From NCBI RefSeq assembly GCF_000025345.1, contig NC_013757.1:1240001-1304000 (forward strand): a stretch of DNA of 64,000 nucleotides, read 5' to 3'. The notes beneath the pieces are model-generated. The model had not been told where the DNA came from. It saw nothing but the letters and a program-made list of their open reading frames with translations, and ran no database searches. Position 1 is the first letter of the stretch; each line of letters opens with the position of its first letter. The DNA is from Geodermatophilus obscurus DSM 43160 (GTDB lineage: Bacteria > Actinomycetota > Actinomycetes > Mycobacteriales > Geodermatophilaceae). The position numbers and the translations under genes are program-made. Below, piece after piece: positions 26,215-35,258 of the stretch.

Positions 26215-26613
26215 CGAGGGTTCCCGTCGGCGCGGTGAGGCTGCACGGTGGCCAACCGGCACGACAGCATGCTGGTCGAACCGATCCTGGACTCGATGCC
26301 GGCGATCAAGCGCGGCGGCCGCGGGCATCCCCGCCGCCGGCCGGTCAAGCTCCATGCGGACAAGGGCTATGACATCCCACGGGTTCGCCGCTACCTGCGC
26401 CGCCGCGGCATCACCGCCCGGATCGCCCGCATCGGCCGGGACTCCAGCGCCCGCCTCGGCCGGCACCGGTGGGTCGTCGAACGCACCCTTGGCTGGCTGC
26501 TGTCCTACAAACGCCTGGCCCTGCGCTATGACCGCACCGCGGTCACGATCACCGCGCTGGCCCGACTGGCCGTCACCCTCATCTGTGCCCGCCGCCTACC
26601 GACGAACTATTGA
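26215..26613 (+). pseudogene. IS5-family transposase C-terminal fragment
   Basis: From about 26248 an open frame reads ANRHDSMLVEPILDSMPAI, LHADKGYDIPRVRRYLRRRG and GRHRWVVERTLGWLLSYKRL, the last two catalytic blocks (Asp in ADKGYD, Glu in VVERTLGW) of an IS5 transposase, and ends at TGA 26613. The N-terminal half is missing; sequence just upstream (26198–26247) is degenerate and then meets the IS3 right end. It is a truncated remnant. Confidence 0.75.
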
Positions 26614-26625
26614 AACGTCTTCTTA

Positions 26626-27715
26626 CGACCTCGTGCATGGTTAGCCGCGGGCCGTCGTTGACCCGTTCAGGGCCAGTTCGATCACGCGGCGGTGCCGGCC
26701 GGGAGCGCTCTCGGCGGGCGGGGAAGCTGATCAGGTCGTGGGGCGCGTTCCTGGCTGGAGACCAGTCCGGCGACCGCACGCAGGATGGTGTCGAGGTGTT
26801 CGCGTCGGCCGAGGTGGCGAGACAGGGCTCGCCAGTTCTTCAGGTGGCTGATGCCGTGCTCGACGCGGATTCGCCTTGACGCGTGAGCCCTGCGTTCAGC
26901 CTCGTGTGCCGCGGCGACGGCGGGGAAGATCGGGATCTGGTTCTTCCGCCGGGCCGGCCGCGGAGTGATGACCGCGCCGGCGGTCTGGGTGCTCAGGCCC
27001 TGGTAGCCGGCGTCGGCCAACAGGGTGACGCCCGGGATGAGGGCCAGCAGCTCGACCAGGCCGGCCTGGCGGACCTGGGTCAGGTCATGGATGGAGCCCG
27101 GTCGGGTCTGCCCGCAGAACAGCAGCCGCCCCTCAGAGTCGGTGATCAGCAGCGCCTTGACGGTGTTGGCGCGGGCCTTGCCCGAGACGAACCGAGTCCG
27201 GCCGGCCTTGTGGGCCGCCGGGCGGCGCACCCGGACCTCGGTGGCATCCAGTAGGCCCAGCTGCCCGCTGGCTCCCAGATGAGCGACCACGTCGGCCAGC
27301 GTGCGCAGCCGAACGCCGCCTTCGACGGTGCAGCCTCGCTCGGCCAGCAGCGGGCGCACCTCCCCGACCGCCCGGGTGATCGTCGAGCGGGAGACTCCGA
27401 ACCAGCAGGCCAGCACGTCGTGGGTGACCCCATGGCGCAGATGGACCAGGGTGGCCAGCAGCCGGTCGAGGAACACCAGCCGGTGCCTTGCACCGGCGCC
27501 GACCGCCCGCTGGCGCGGCCGATCGGCCAGCCGCGCGTCCTGGCGGGCTTGCCAGCGCGGTCCCAGCTCGGCGACCAGCTCCGCCAGGACCTGCAGGGAC
27601 AGTCCGGTCACCCGGCGATCAGCAACAGCGGCGACTCGAGTCAGGGTCCTCGACACACCACGACCCTGCTCCGTCCGTCACGAGCAAGCGGTCCCGCTAA
27701 CCATGCACGAGGTCG
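26626..27715 (-). mobile_element. IS5-superfamily insertion sequence, intact
   Basis: A 1090-bp element with 20-bp perfect inverted repeats CGACCTCGTGCATGGTTAGC and a TTA duplication at 26623–26625 and 27716–27718, a TNA target. One transposase gene is carried on the minus strand. It belongs to a different IS5 subgroup from the element at 16.5 kb. Confidence 0.9.
26682..27656 (-). CDS. Transposase of the IS5 superfamily (HTH_4 plus DDE_Tnp_4)
   Basis: A 324-residue protein. An N-terminal HTH region (HRLVFLDRLLATLVHLRHGV, LACWFGVSRSTITRAVGEVR) is followed by a HARBI1-like DDE domain: first Asp in LGLLDATEVRVRRP, second in GVTLLADAGYQGLS and Glu in SRRIRVEHGISHLKNWRALS. The gene fills the element, is uninterrupted and should be functional. 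The start could be slightly downstream. Confidence 0.9.
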   Translation of the reverse strand: MSRTLTRVAAVADRRVTGLSLQVLAELVAELGPRWQARQDARLADRPRQRAVGAGARHRLVFLDRLLATLVHLRHGVTHDVLACWFGVSRSTITRAVGEVRPLLAERGCTVEGGVRLRTLADVVAHLGASGQLGLLDATEVRVRRPAAHKAGRTRFVSGKARANTVKALLITDSEGRLLFCGQTRPGSIHDLTQVRQAGLVELLALIPGVTLLADAGYQGLSTQTAGAVITPRPARRKNQIPIFPAVAAAHEAERRAHASRRIRVEHGISHLKNWRALSRHLGRREHLDTILRAVAGLVSSQERAPRPDQLPRPPRALPAGTAA

Positions 27716-27950
27716 TTACTCGTCTAGGGGCGTCAATGCGGCGTCAGCGCCGCATCACCGACGGGAGGAGGCGCCCGGCCGGGTCGCGGGGCTCCGTCGG
27801 CCCGCGGCCTCGCGGAGCGTCTCGGTCGTCGTTCTGCCGCCGTCTCCATTGGTCGCGTCCTTCCCCCGGGTGCCCGGCGGTCGCGGCGGAGGGGACCGTC
27901 CGGCAGCGTGGGCTCGGCTGCCCGGTGGCGTGAGGGAGGGGGAGGCGCGC

Positions 27951-27983
27951 GGTGACGATCGCGTGACGGCAGTGCTGCAGCAT
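27951..27983 (+). promoter_or_regulatory. 11-bp-spaced heptamer pair (site D), GH13 promoter
   Basis: GGTGACG (27951) and CGTGACG (27962) are 11 bp apart, and CAGCAT follows 9 bases after the second. The GH13 start is at 28066. Only two repeats are evident here, so this is the weakest of the eight arrays. Confidence 0.5.
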
Positions 27984-28065
27984 GGCCGGCACAGGCAGGT
28001 GCCCGGCGGGGCGGCGAGCGCCTGGCCGTCCGGGGGCCCGTCCACGCGAGGCCGGAGGCCCGACG

Positions 28066-30303
28066 ATGCCGCTGACCGTCACCGTGCACGTCGACAACGC
28101 CAGGGGATTCGCCGACCCCCGGCTGCACGTCTGGTACACCGGGTCGACCCGTACGGAGGACCACCGCCCGACGGGCAAGGACGGGTTCGGGCCGGTGTTC
28201 GAGGTCCGGCCGGTCCGCCCGACCTTCGGCTTTACGCTGCGCGACGGGGAGCGCCCGGAGGGCCCGTGGGAGGGCGTCGACCACGTCTTCCACCCGGTAG
28301 GCCGGATCGACGGCGAACGGGTCGAGGTCTGGGCCTGCGCGCGGTCGCCGTTCACCTACCGCATGCAGCCGTCGACGCCGACCGGTGAGAGCGCGGAGGC
28401 GTACCTGAGCCGGTTGCGGGACGCCGGGGCCTTCCGGCCGGGCGGGTACCTGCCCGGCAGCGGAGGGCTCTCGGGCCTGGGGGCCACCCCGCTCACCGAC
28501 GGTCGGATGCTCGTCGGCCTCCACCACCCGACCGCCGCCACGGTCCACCTGACCGGGGACTTCAACGGCTGGCAGCACCCCTGGGCCGAGCAGCCCGATC
28601 CCGACCGGTTCGTGCCGCTGACGCCCTGCTCCGCCTACGGCGGCCGGTCGTGGATCTGGCTGGGCATCACCGACCGGCTCCCGGTCGGTGGCGAGTACCG
28701 GTTCGTGGTCGCGGGCGGTGTGGCGCAGGACGTCCGCGTCTCGGTGGACCCCTACGCCCGACAACTGGGACCGGACTTCGCGAGGGGCAACTCGGTTGTG
28801 GTCGACCCCACCACGTACCACTGGCACGACGCCGGATGGCGGAGGCCACGGATCGACGAGCTCGTTCTCTACGAGCTGTCGGTCGCCGGCTTCAGCGAGG
28901 CGGACGCCGACATCGAACCGGCTGCGCGGGGCCGGTTCGCCGGTGTGACCGCGCGGATCGAGAACGGTTACTTCGAGCGGCTCGGGGTCAACGCGCTCAG
29001 CATCATGCCCCTGGCCGAGGTGCCCAGCCCGCAGGGGCCCAGCAGCATCGGCTACGACCCGTCGCTGTTCATGACGGTGGAGCGCGACTTCGGGACGCCG
29101 GACGACCTGCGGGCGCTGGTCGACGCGGCGCACGCCCACGGGATCGCCGTCCTGGTCGACGTGGTCTTCAACCACACTAGCAACGACGACAACCCGCTGT
29201 GGGGGCTGGTGCTGCGGTGGCCGAACGACTTCGCCGGCGGGCTCTACTTCAACCCCCATGCCACGCGGTGGGGCAACCGGGTGGCGACCGAGCGCCCCCT
29301 GGTCCAGCACATGCTGGTCGACGCCTGCAAGCTCCTGCTGGTGGAGTACCACGTCGACGGCTTCCGGCTGGACGCCACCCACTGGACGGTCATGGACCAC
29401 GGCTTCCTCCACCGGCTCGCCCGGGAGCTTCACGACCTCGTGCCCGACGTGGTCCTGGTGGCCGAGAACCTGCCGAACGAGACGGACCTCAACCGGTCGG
29501 GCTACGACGGCTACGCCCAGTGGGCCGAGCTGTTCCATGACAAGGTCAAGGCCCTGCTGCGGGAGACCCCGTGGGAGGGGCAGGATGCGACGCCGGACCG
29601 GCTGGCCGATGCCCTGTACTTCAGCCGCTCGTGGTTCGCCGCCCACACCAACAACGTCGTGAACTACTGCCAAAGCCACGACGAGGACAGCGTCGCCCAG
29701 GCCGTCGGCGCGATCCCCGGGCTTGATCGACCCGAGACCAGGGACCGCAAGGGCCGACTGGGGCTACTGGCCACCATGGTCGCCCTCGGCCAGCCGATGA
29801 TCTACATGGGGCAGGAGTTCAACCTCTCGCAACCGCGCAACGTCGTGACGGTCGACTGGCCGCCGCGGCTGGACGACCACGCGTTCTTCGGCTGGGCGAG
29901 CCGACTGATCCACCTCCGTCGCCGATACCCCGGCCTGCGGCTGGCCGGGTACGACCCCGCGGGGGAGGGGCGCCACGCCTGGATCCTCGGCCCGTGGATG
30001 GACGTCCGGCACGGCGGGGGGCGGGCGGTCGTCGGATGGCGGGCCCGACCGAACGACGACCCGTGGGACACCCTCGTCGTGCTGCTCAACTTCACCCCGT
30101 ACGACGCCGAGGTCGACCTGGAGCTCGGTCGGCCTGGCTCCTGGGTCAAGCTCGCCGACATCGACACCGTGGAGGACATCCCCCCGGCCGGGCGGAACTG
30201 GGCGGGCGCACCGACCGCGCTGCACAGCCAGGACGGCCGGTGCGCGCCGTTCGTCCTGCCCTCATCCAGCGGGTTCGTCTACAAGTGGGAGGCCGCCCCG
30301 TAG
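28066..30303 (+). CDS. GH13 α-amylase-family enzyme with CBM48
   Basis: A 745-residue glycoside hydrolase or transglycosidase. About 170 N-terminal residues form a domain I do not recognise; a CBM48-like module follows (MLVGLHHPTAATVHLTGDFN, then GGEYRFVVAGG). The (β/α)8 barrel shows the four GH13 regions: DVVFNH (about 364), FRLDATHW with the nucleophile Asp (about 436), VLVAENLP with the acid Glu (about 467) and QSHDEDS (about 538). The layout resembles branching enzymes or trehalohydrolases, but the substrate cannot be fixed. There is no signal peptide, so it is intracellular. ATG 28066 follows CCGGAGG; the frame is open further upstream. The array at 27951 lies about 100 bases upstream. 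Confidence 0.88.
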   Translation: MPLTVTVHVDNARGFADPRLHVWYTGSTRTEDHRPTGKDGFGPVFEVRPVRPTFGFTLRDGERPEGPWEGVDHVFHPVGRIDGERVEVWACARSPFTYRMQPSTPTGESAEAYLSRLRDAGAFRPGGYLPGSGGLSGLGATPLTDGRMLVGLHHPTAATVHLTGDFNGWQHPWAEQPDPDRFVPLTPCSAYGGRSWIWLGITDRLPVGGEYRFVVAGGVAQDVRVSVDPYARQLGPDFARGNSVVVDPTTYHWHDAGWRRPRIDELVLYELSVAGFSEADADIEPAARGRFAGVTARIENGYFERLGVNALSIMPLAEVPSPQGPSSIGYDPSLFMTVERDFGTPDDLRALVDAAHAHGIAVLVDVVFNHTSNDDNPLWGLVLRWPNDFAGGLYFNPHATRWGNRVATERPLVQHMLVDACKLLLVEYHVDGFRLDATHWTVMDHGFLHRLARELHDLVPDVVLVAENLPNETDLNRSGYDGYAQWAELFHDKVKALLRETPWEGQDATPDRLADALYFSRSWFAAHTNNVVNYCQSHDEDSVAQAVGAIPGLDRPETRDRKGRLGLLATMVALGQPMIYMGQEFNLSQPRNVVTVDWPPRLDDHAFFGWASRLIHLRRRYPGLRLAGYDPAGEGRHAWILGPWMDVRHGGGRAVVGWRARPNDDPWDTLVVLLNFTPYDAEVDLELGRPGSWVKLADIDTVEDIPPAGRNWAGAPTALHSQDGRCAPFVLPSSSGFVYKWEAAP

Positions 30304-30383
30304 GTCGTCCGGCGAGCCGCCGACGAGCGCGTCCCGCGCCAGCCGTGCGGGTGGGCTGAGAGCCGCCGCCGGCGCGGGCCGCG

Positions 30384-30428
30384 CGTGACGTGCGGGTGAC
30401 GGCCCGGTGACGGGCTCGGCCGTAGCGT
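30384..30428 (+). promoter_or_regulatory. 11-bp-spaced heptamer array (site E), DUF2235 promoter
   Basis: CGTGACG (30384), GGTGACG (30395) and GGTGACG (30406) repeat every 11 bp, and TAGCGT (30423–30428) lies 10 bases after the last. The DUF2235 start is at 30467. This is the cleanest example of the motif with a good -10. Confidence 0.7.
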
Positions 30429-30466
30429 CGCGCACCCCGTTGGAGGACCGCCCCCGAGGAGGGGTC

Positions 30467-31657
30467 ATGCCCAAACGCCTGGTGCTGTGCTGCGACGGCA
30501 CGTGGAACACCGCCGACCAGGAACGGAACGGCCGGCCGTGCCCCACCAACGTCACCAAGGTCGCCCTCGGGGTCGCTGACCACGGCGGCGGCCTGGAACA
30601 GCGCGTCTACTACCAGAAGGGGGTCGGCACCAAGCCCGGTGAACGCCTGCGTGGTGGCGCGCTGGGCGTCGGGCTGTCGCGCAACGTCAGAGACGCCTAT
30701 CGGTTCGTCGTCGAGAACTACGAACCCGGCGACGAGCTCTACTTCTTCGGGTTCAGCCGGGGTGCGTACACCGCTCGTAGCACGGTCGGGATGATCCGCA
30801 ACTCCGGCGTCCTGAAACGGGAGCACGCCCACCGCCTGAGCGACGCTTACTCGCTGTACCGGGCGCGGGCCGTCCGGCCCGCGGACCTGGAGTCGCGGCT
30901 GTTCCGCCGCTCGTACAGCCACGAGACGCGGATCCGCTTCATCGGCGTGTGGGACACGGTGGGCTCCGTCGGCATCCCGGCGGTCGGACTCGGGCTCGCC
31001 AAGCTGGTCAACCGCCGCTGGGGGTTCCATGACACACAGCTGAGCACGACGGTCGACGCAGCCTTCCAGGCACTGGCCATTGACGAGCGGCGGCGGCCGT
31101 TCGAACCCACCCTGTGGCAGCCGAGTCCGGATGCGGAGGACCAGCGCGTCGAGCAGGTGTGGTTCACCGGCGACCACTGCGACGTCGGCGGGGGGCACCG
31201 CGACTCCGCCCTGGCCGACATCGCGCTGCTGTGGATGGTTCAGCGCGCGCAATCGTGCGGGCTGGTGTTCCGGGAGGACGCCTACCGACGGCCGGGCGCC
31301 GGTGCACCGACGCAGTTCGACGGCCGGACCTTCCCGGTGGACCCGGATTCGCGCGGCCGGCTGCACGACGCCCGTCGATGGCTCTACCGCGTGCTGCGGC
31401 CGTACCACCGGCCGGTCGGTGCGAAGGACGCCGCTACCGAGTCGGTGGCCAGCAGTGCGGTCGTGCGGCACGAGGACCCCCGCCAGAAGTACGCGCCGCA
31501 GGAGCTGGTCGCCTACCTCCGGGGGGAACCGCGGAACACCGAGGTACCCGTCACCTGGCCGTCCGAGGGGACCGGCGGGCGTCCTGTGCCCGACCGGCCG
31601 ACCGTCGTCGTCCCCGAGAGCCGCCGCGGTGGGAACACGGTGGCTCCGACCCCCTAA
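30467..31657 (+). CDS. DUF2235 α/β-hydrolase (Tle1-like)
   Basis: A 396-residue protein of the DUF2235 family, which includes type VI secretion phospholipases (Tle1). It begins MPKRLVLCCDGTWNTADQ, the family hallmark. The nucleophile Ser is in FFGFSRGAYTARSTVGMI, an Asp in IRFIGVWDTVGSVGIP and the His in WFTGDHCDVGGGH, giving a plausible Ser–Asp–His triad. The C-terminus is Pro/Arg-rich. No signal peptide is present. ATG 30467 has GAGGAGGGG upstream. In actinomycetes, which lack T6SS, the role of such proteins is unknown; a lipase that stays in the cell until lysis or non-classical export is one possibility. Confidence 0.88.
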   Translation: MPKRLVLCCDGTWNTADQERNGRPCPTNVTKVALGVADHGGGLEQRVYYQKGVGTKPGERLRGGALGVGLSRNVRDAYRFVVENYEPGDELYFFGFSRGAYTARSTVGMIRNSGVLKREHAHRLSDAYSLYRARAVRPADLESRLFRRSYSHETRIRFIGVWDTVGSVGIPAVGLGLAKLVNRRWGFHDTQLSTTVDAAFQALAIDERRRPFEPTLWQPSPDAEDQRVEQVWFTGDHCDVGGGHRDSALADIALLWMVQRAQSCGLVFREDAYRRPGAGAPTQFDGRTFPVDPDSRGRLHDARRWLYRVLRPYHRPVGAKDAATESVASSAVVRHEDPRQKYAPQELVAYLRGEPRNTEVPVTWPSEGTGGRPVPDRPTVVVPESRRGGNTVAPTP

Positions 31658-31771
31658 CCGCGGCTCCCTCAACGCACCTGCGACCTTTCACTCCGAGCTC
31701 GCGACACGAGTCGGACCTCGCCCCCTCGCACTGGAAACGAAGCGGATCGCCTCCGGGGCTCCTCCTCCAGC

Positions 31772-32152
31772 GTGTCCGGCGCTTCGCCTCCGCTCATCCG
31801 AACCCCCCTGGTCGCCGGTGTGCTGGCGGCGGCCGCCCTGACCCTCGCCCTGGTCGGGCTGGGCGAGGTGGAGCCGGCCCGCGCCCTGGGGGAGGACACC
31901 CTGCAGCGCTGCCGGCGCGTGTTCGGCCCGGACCACACGACCACCCTGTGGACGGCGACCGGCCTCACCCTCGCCCTCGTCCGGCTGGGCCAGGCGGAGC
32001 TGGCCCGCGCCCTGGGCCAGGACACCCTGCAGCGCTGCCGCCGGATGCTCCGCCCCAACCATGCAATCATCCTGTACCTGACCCGGGCCGTCAGCATCGG
32101 CCATCTCCCCGGTGACGATGCTCTTGGGGACCGCGGCAGTCGGCCGCTGTGA
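31772..32152 (+). CDS. Tetratricopeptide-repeat fragment
   Basis: About 80 residues match two kinesin-light-chain-type TPR units: LALVGLGEVEPARALGEDTL, QRCRRVFGPDHTTTLWTATG, then LALVRLGQAELARALGQDTL, QRCRRMLRPNHAIILYL. Such repeats form the C-terminus of NB-ARC/TPR STAND proteins. Here there are no upstream ATPase sequences, and the frame ends soon after the second repeat in unrelated sequence. It is most likely a leftover of a larger gene rather than a complete protein. Confidence 0.45.
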   Translation: MSGASPPLIRTPLVAGVLAAAALTLALVGLGEVEPARALGEDTLQRCRRVFGPDHTTTLWTATGLTLALVRLGQAELARALGQDTLQRCRRMLRPNHAIILYLTRAVSIGHLPGDDALGDRGSRPL

Positions 32153-32461
32153 AGGTTCCATCCACCGCCTGGGCCCGGAGTCTTGTGCAGCGAGGTCCCG
32201 CGGGGCGGGCAAGATCAGTTTCGTGGAGGTCGGCGGGGCTGATGAGGCTGCGGGGACTGTGCGGTGAGTCCTTGAGCGAGCTGATCGAGGTTGAGCGTGC
32301 CGATCCTGGGTGACCGACCGAGTCACAGAGCTCACCCACGCCGTCGCTAGCTCGCGTGAGAGTAGAAGTCGCCGGACGGCGTCCAACCCTATTGACGCCG
32401 TTCGAGCGGTCCTACAGGCCCCGGGTCGGGGTCCACGCACAGTCACCTATGCCTAGCCGCA
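32153..32461. other. Intergenic junction, no gene supported
   Basis: Sequence between the TPR fragment and the truncated cpaF. No frame resembles a protein family, and there is no cpaF N-terminal half here, which shows that the tad locus was joined to foreign sequence at this point. Confidence 0.4.
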
Positions 32462-33079
32462 CAGACGTCTCTGCTGAACTGCCTGTGCGCCGCGATCCCG
32501 GCGCGCGAGCGGGTCATCACCTGCGAGGAGGTCTTTGAACTCCGCGTGCCACTTCCTGACGTCGTCGCGATGCAGACCCGCCAGCCGAACCTCGAGGGCG
32601 CCGGGGAGATCCCGCTGCGCCGCCTGGTCAAGGAGGCGCTGCGGATGCGGCCCTCCCGCATCGTCGTCGGCGAGGTGCGGCAGGAGGAGTGCCTCGATCT
32701 GCTCATCGCGCTGAACTCCGGGCTGCCGGGCATGTGCACGCTGCACGCCAACAGCGCTCGCGAGGCGATCACCAAGGTCTGTACCTTGCCGCTGCTGGCC
32801 GGCGAGAACATCGGCCACGCGTTCGTCGTCCCCACGGTGGCCGCCAGCGTGGACCTGGTCGTGCACGTCGGCAGCGACCCGGACGGACGCCGCCGGGTGC
32901 GCGAGGTCGTCGCCGTCCCGGGCCGCGCCGAGGACGGCGTCATCGAGCTGGCCGACGTCTTCACCACCCGCGACGGCCGGCTGGTGCGCGGCTCCGGCTA
33001 CCCGCCGCACCCCGAGCGCTTCGCCGCCGCGGGGTTCGACCTGCCTGGCTTGCTCGACGACGCCCGGTGGCGGTCGTGA
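32462..33079 (+). pseudogene. cpaF: CpaF/TadA pilus-assembly ATPase, 5'-truncated
   Basis: The C-terminal half of a tad secretion ATPase. It begins abruptly in the Walker A region (A-Q-TSLLNCLCAAIP instead of GSGKTSLLN), then runs through the Asp box (ERVITCEEVFELRVPLPDV), Walker B (MRPSRIVVGEVRQEECLDLL) and His box (GLPGMCTLHANSAREAI) to the normal C-terminus. Without the N-terminal domain and P-loop it cannot hydrolyse ATP. Downstream tadB, tadC, flp and two TadE-like genes are intact, in order and on the same strand. Fragments of a CpaF N-terminus occur at 36.28 kb and perhaps 46.07 kb. A start at 32546 (GTG) would still make a partial protein. Confidence 0.75.
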
Positions 33080-33152
33080 CCGAGCTCGCGAGGTCACGCA
33101 TGGACGGGGCACCGTCGGACACGGGGCTGATGAGCGCCGGCGAGGAGGCGCC

Positions 33153-34010
33153 GTGACCGGCGCGCTGCTCGGACTGCTGCTCGGCGTCGGCCTGCTGCTC
33201 GTCTGGCGCAGCGGCCCGCGCGCCCCGCAGCGCCGGGACCGCTCCCGCACGCCGTCGCGGCGGCAGCAGCACCTGGCCGCGGCCGGCCTCACCGGCATCA
33301 ACGCCGCCCAGTTGACCGCCCTGCAGGTGGGGCTCGGCCTGCTCGCCACGGTCGTCGTCCTGCTCACCACCGGCACGGTCACCGTCAGCCTGCTGTTCGG
33401 CGCCTTCGCCGCGGCGCTGCCCGTCGTGCAGGTGCGCCGGCTGGCGGTCAAGCGACGGGCAGACCTGCGCGAGGTGTGGCCGGAGGTCGTGGACAACCTT
33501 GCCTCCGCCGTCCGGGCCGGACTGTCGCTGCCCGAGGCGCTGTCGGCGCTGTCGACCCGCGGGCCGGAGGTGCTGCGGCCGCCGTTCGCCCGTTTCGCCG
33601 CGGAGTACCGCTCCAGCGGCCGGTTCGGCAACGGCCTCGACCGGCTCAAGGACGACCTGGCCGACCCGGTCGGGGACCGGATCGTCGAGACGCTGCGGGT
33701 GGCCCGCGAGGTCGGCGGCAGCGACCTGGGCCGGGTGCTGCGGACCCTCTCGTCGTTCCTGCGCGAGGACGCCCGCGCCCGCGCGGAGCTGGAGACCCGG
33801 CAGGGCTGGGTGGTGCAGGCCGCGCGGCTGGCCGTCGCCGCGCCGTGGGTGGTGCTGCTCCTGCTGGCCACCCAGTCGGCGACGCTGGAGGCCTACGACT
33901 CCCCGTTGGGGACGGCGATCCTGCTCGGCGGCGCGGCAGTCTGCCTGGCTTCCTACCGGCTGATGCTGCGGATCGGCCGGCTGCCGCAGGACGTGCGGGT
34001 GCTCCAGTGA
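33153..34010 (+). CDS. TadB-like inner-membrane protein of the tad pilus system
   Basis: A 285-residue type II secretion F-family protein. Two N-terminal membrane helices (ALLGLLLGVGLLLVW; VVLLTTGTVTVSLLFGAFAA) precede the cytoplasmic T2SSF domain (VDNLASAVRAGLSLPEALSA, RIVETLRVAREVGGSDLGRV), and further helices follow at the C-terminus (VVLLLLATQSATLEAY; AILLGGAAVCLASYRLML). It should form the inner-membrane platform with TadC that the CpaF ATPase drives. GTG 33153 starts 73 bases after cpaF. Confidence 0.88.
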   Translation: MTGALLGLLLGVGLLLVWRSGPRAPQRRDRSRTPSRRQQHLAAAGLTGINAAQLTALQVGLGLLATVVVLLTTGTVTVSLLFGAFAAALPVVQVRRLAVKRRADLREVWPEVVDNLASAVRAGLSLPEALSALSTRGPEVLRPPFARFAAEYRSSGRFGNGLDRLKDDLADPVGDRIVETLRVAREVGGSDLGRVLRTLSSFLREDARARAELETRQGWVVQAARLAVAAPWVVLLLLATQSATLEAYDSPLGTAILLGGAAVCLASYRLMLRIGRLPQDVRVLQ

Positions 34011-34080
34011 GTGAGCATCGCAGCGAGCGCCAGCGAGCGAGGAGCGGAGCGAACGGGCCGCGGAGCGGCGGGGTGGCACA

Positions 34081-35022
34081 GTGAACGCGACGCTCGCCGG
34101 GATGCTGCTCGGTCTCGCCGCGGCGGCCGGCGTGCTGCTCGTGGTCACCTTCGCGCCGCCGTTCCGGTCGGTGCGCCTGGTCGACCGGCTGGCGCCCTAC
34201 GTGCACGACACCCCACCGCCGTCCCGGCTGCTCGGCACCGCCACCGAGGCCGGGCTGCTCACCGCCGTCCGCCGGCTGTTCGGGCCGGCGGTCGCCGACG
34301 GCGCCCGTTTCATCGACCGGGTGCTCGGCGGCCGGACGGCGGTGCGGCGCCGGCTCGACGCGCTGGGCAGCGACGCCGGCGTGGAGGACTTCCGCGTCGA
34401 GCAGGTCGTGTGGGGCGGCCTCGGGCTGCTCGGCGCGGCGCTGCTGGCGACGGCCGGCTCGCTGCTGGCCGGGGACGTCAACGTGCTGTCGGTGGCGCTG
34501 CTGTGTGTGGCGGGCCTGGTCGGCGGCGTGCTCGGGCGTGACTGGTGGCTGACCCAGCAGGTGCAGCGGCGCGAGGAGCTGCTTCTGACGGAGTTCCCCG
34601 TGGTGGCCGAGCTGCTGGCGCTGGCGGTGACGGCGGGGGAGAGCCCGACCGCGGCGATCGCCCGGGTGACCCGGCTGTCCGGTGGCGAGCTGGCTCGCGA
34701 GCTGGGCGCGGCCCTGGGCCGGGCCCGCGCCGGAGTGCCGCTGGCCGACGCGCTGCAGCAGGTCGCCGACCGCACCTCGCTGGACCCGCTGGCCCGGTTC
34801 GTCGACGGCCTGCTCGTGGCCCTGGAGCGCGGCACGCCGCTGGCCGAGGTGCTGCGCGCGCAGGCCGCGGACGTGCGCGAGGCCGGCAAGCGCCGGCTGC
34901 TCGAGGCCGGCGGCCGCAAGGAGATCGCGATGATGGTTCCGGTCGTCTTCCTGGTGCTGCCGGTGACCGTCCTCTTCGCGCTCTATCCCGGCTTGATCAG
35001 CATCGTCTCGCTGGCGCGATGA
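34081..35022 (+). CDS. TadC-like inner-membrane protein of the tad pilus system
   Basis: A 313-residue T2SSF protein. There is one membrane segment at the N-terminus, a pair in the middle (GLLGAALLATAGSLLAGDVN; LCVAGLVGGVLGRDW), a T2SSF domain (EFPVVAELLALAVTAGESPT, LADALQQVADRTSLDPLARF) and a terminal helix (MMVPVVFLVLPVTVLFALYP). It is the partner of the preceding TadB. The 70-base spacer before it is a run of CAGCGAGCG/GGAGCGG repeats. Confidence 0.88.
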   Translation: MNATLAGMLLGLAAAAGVLLVVTFAPPFRSVRLVDRLAPYVHDTPPPSRLLGTATEAGLLTAVRRLFGPAVADGARFIDRVLGGRTAVRRRLDALGSDAGVEDFRVEQVVWGGLGLLGAALLATAGSLLAGDVNVLSVALLCVAGLVGGVLGRDWWLTQQVQRREELLLTEFPVVAELLALAVTAGESPTAAIARVTRLSGGELARELGAALGRARAGVPLADALQQVADRTSLDPLARFVDGLLVALERGTPLAEVLRAQAADVREAGKRRLLEAGGRKEIAMMVPVVFLVLPVTVLFALYPGLISIVSLAR

Positions 35023-35051
35023 GCCCGCGGACACGACAGGAAGGACGCAGC

Positions 35052-35258
35052 ATGCCGATGTTCACGGGGGTCCTGGCGGCGCTGGCCGCTCTGGCCGACC
35101 GCCTGCGGGGGGACGACGCCGAGCGGGGTGACGTGCCCGGCTGGGTGATGATCACGGTGATGACGGCGGCGCTGGTGCTGGCGATCCTCATCCCGTTCCG
35201 CGAGGCGATCGTCGCCGCGGTCACCAACGCCCTGGCGTCCGTCACGACCGGTGGTTGA
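35052..35258 (+). CDS. Flp-type pilin-like small membrane protein
   Basis: A 68-residue peptide with a charged N-terminus (DRLRGDDAERGDVPG) followed by one hydrophobic helix (WVMITVMTAALVLAILIPF) and a short Ala/Thr-rich end. Position between TadC and TadE genes and this layout fit the small pilin or prepilin-like protein of actinobacterial tad clusters. No prepilin peptidase gene is visible nearby. ATG 35052 follows GGAAGGACGC. Confidence 0.75.
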   Translation: MPMFTGVLAALAALADRLRGDDAERGDVPGWVMITVMTAALVLAILIPFREAIVAAVTNALASVTTGG

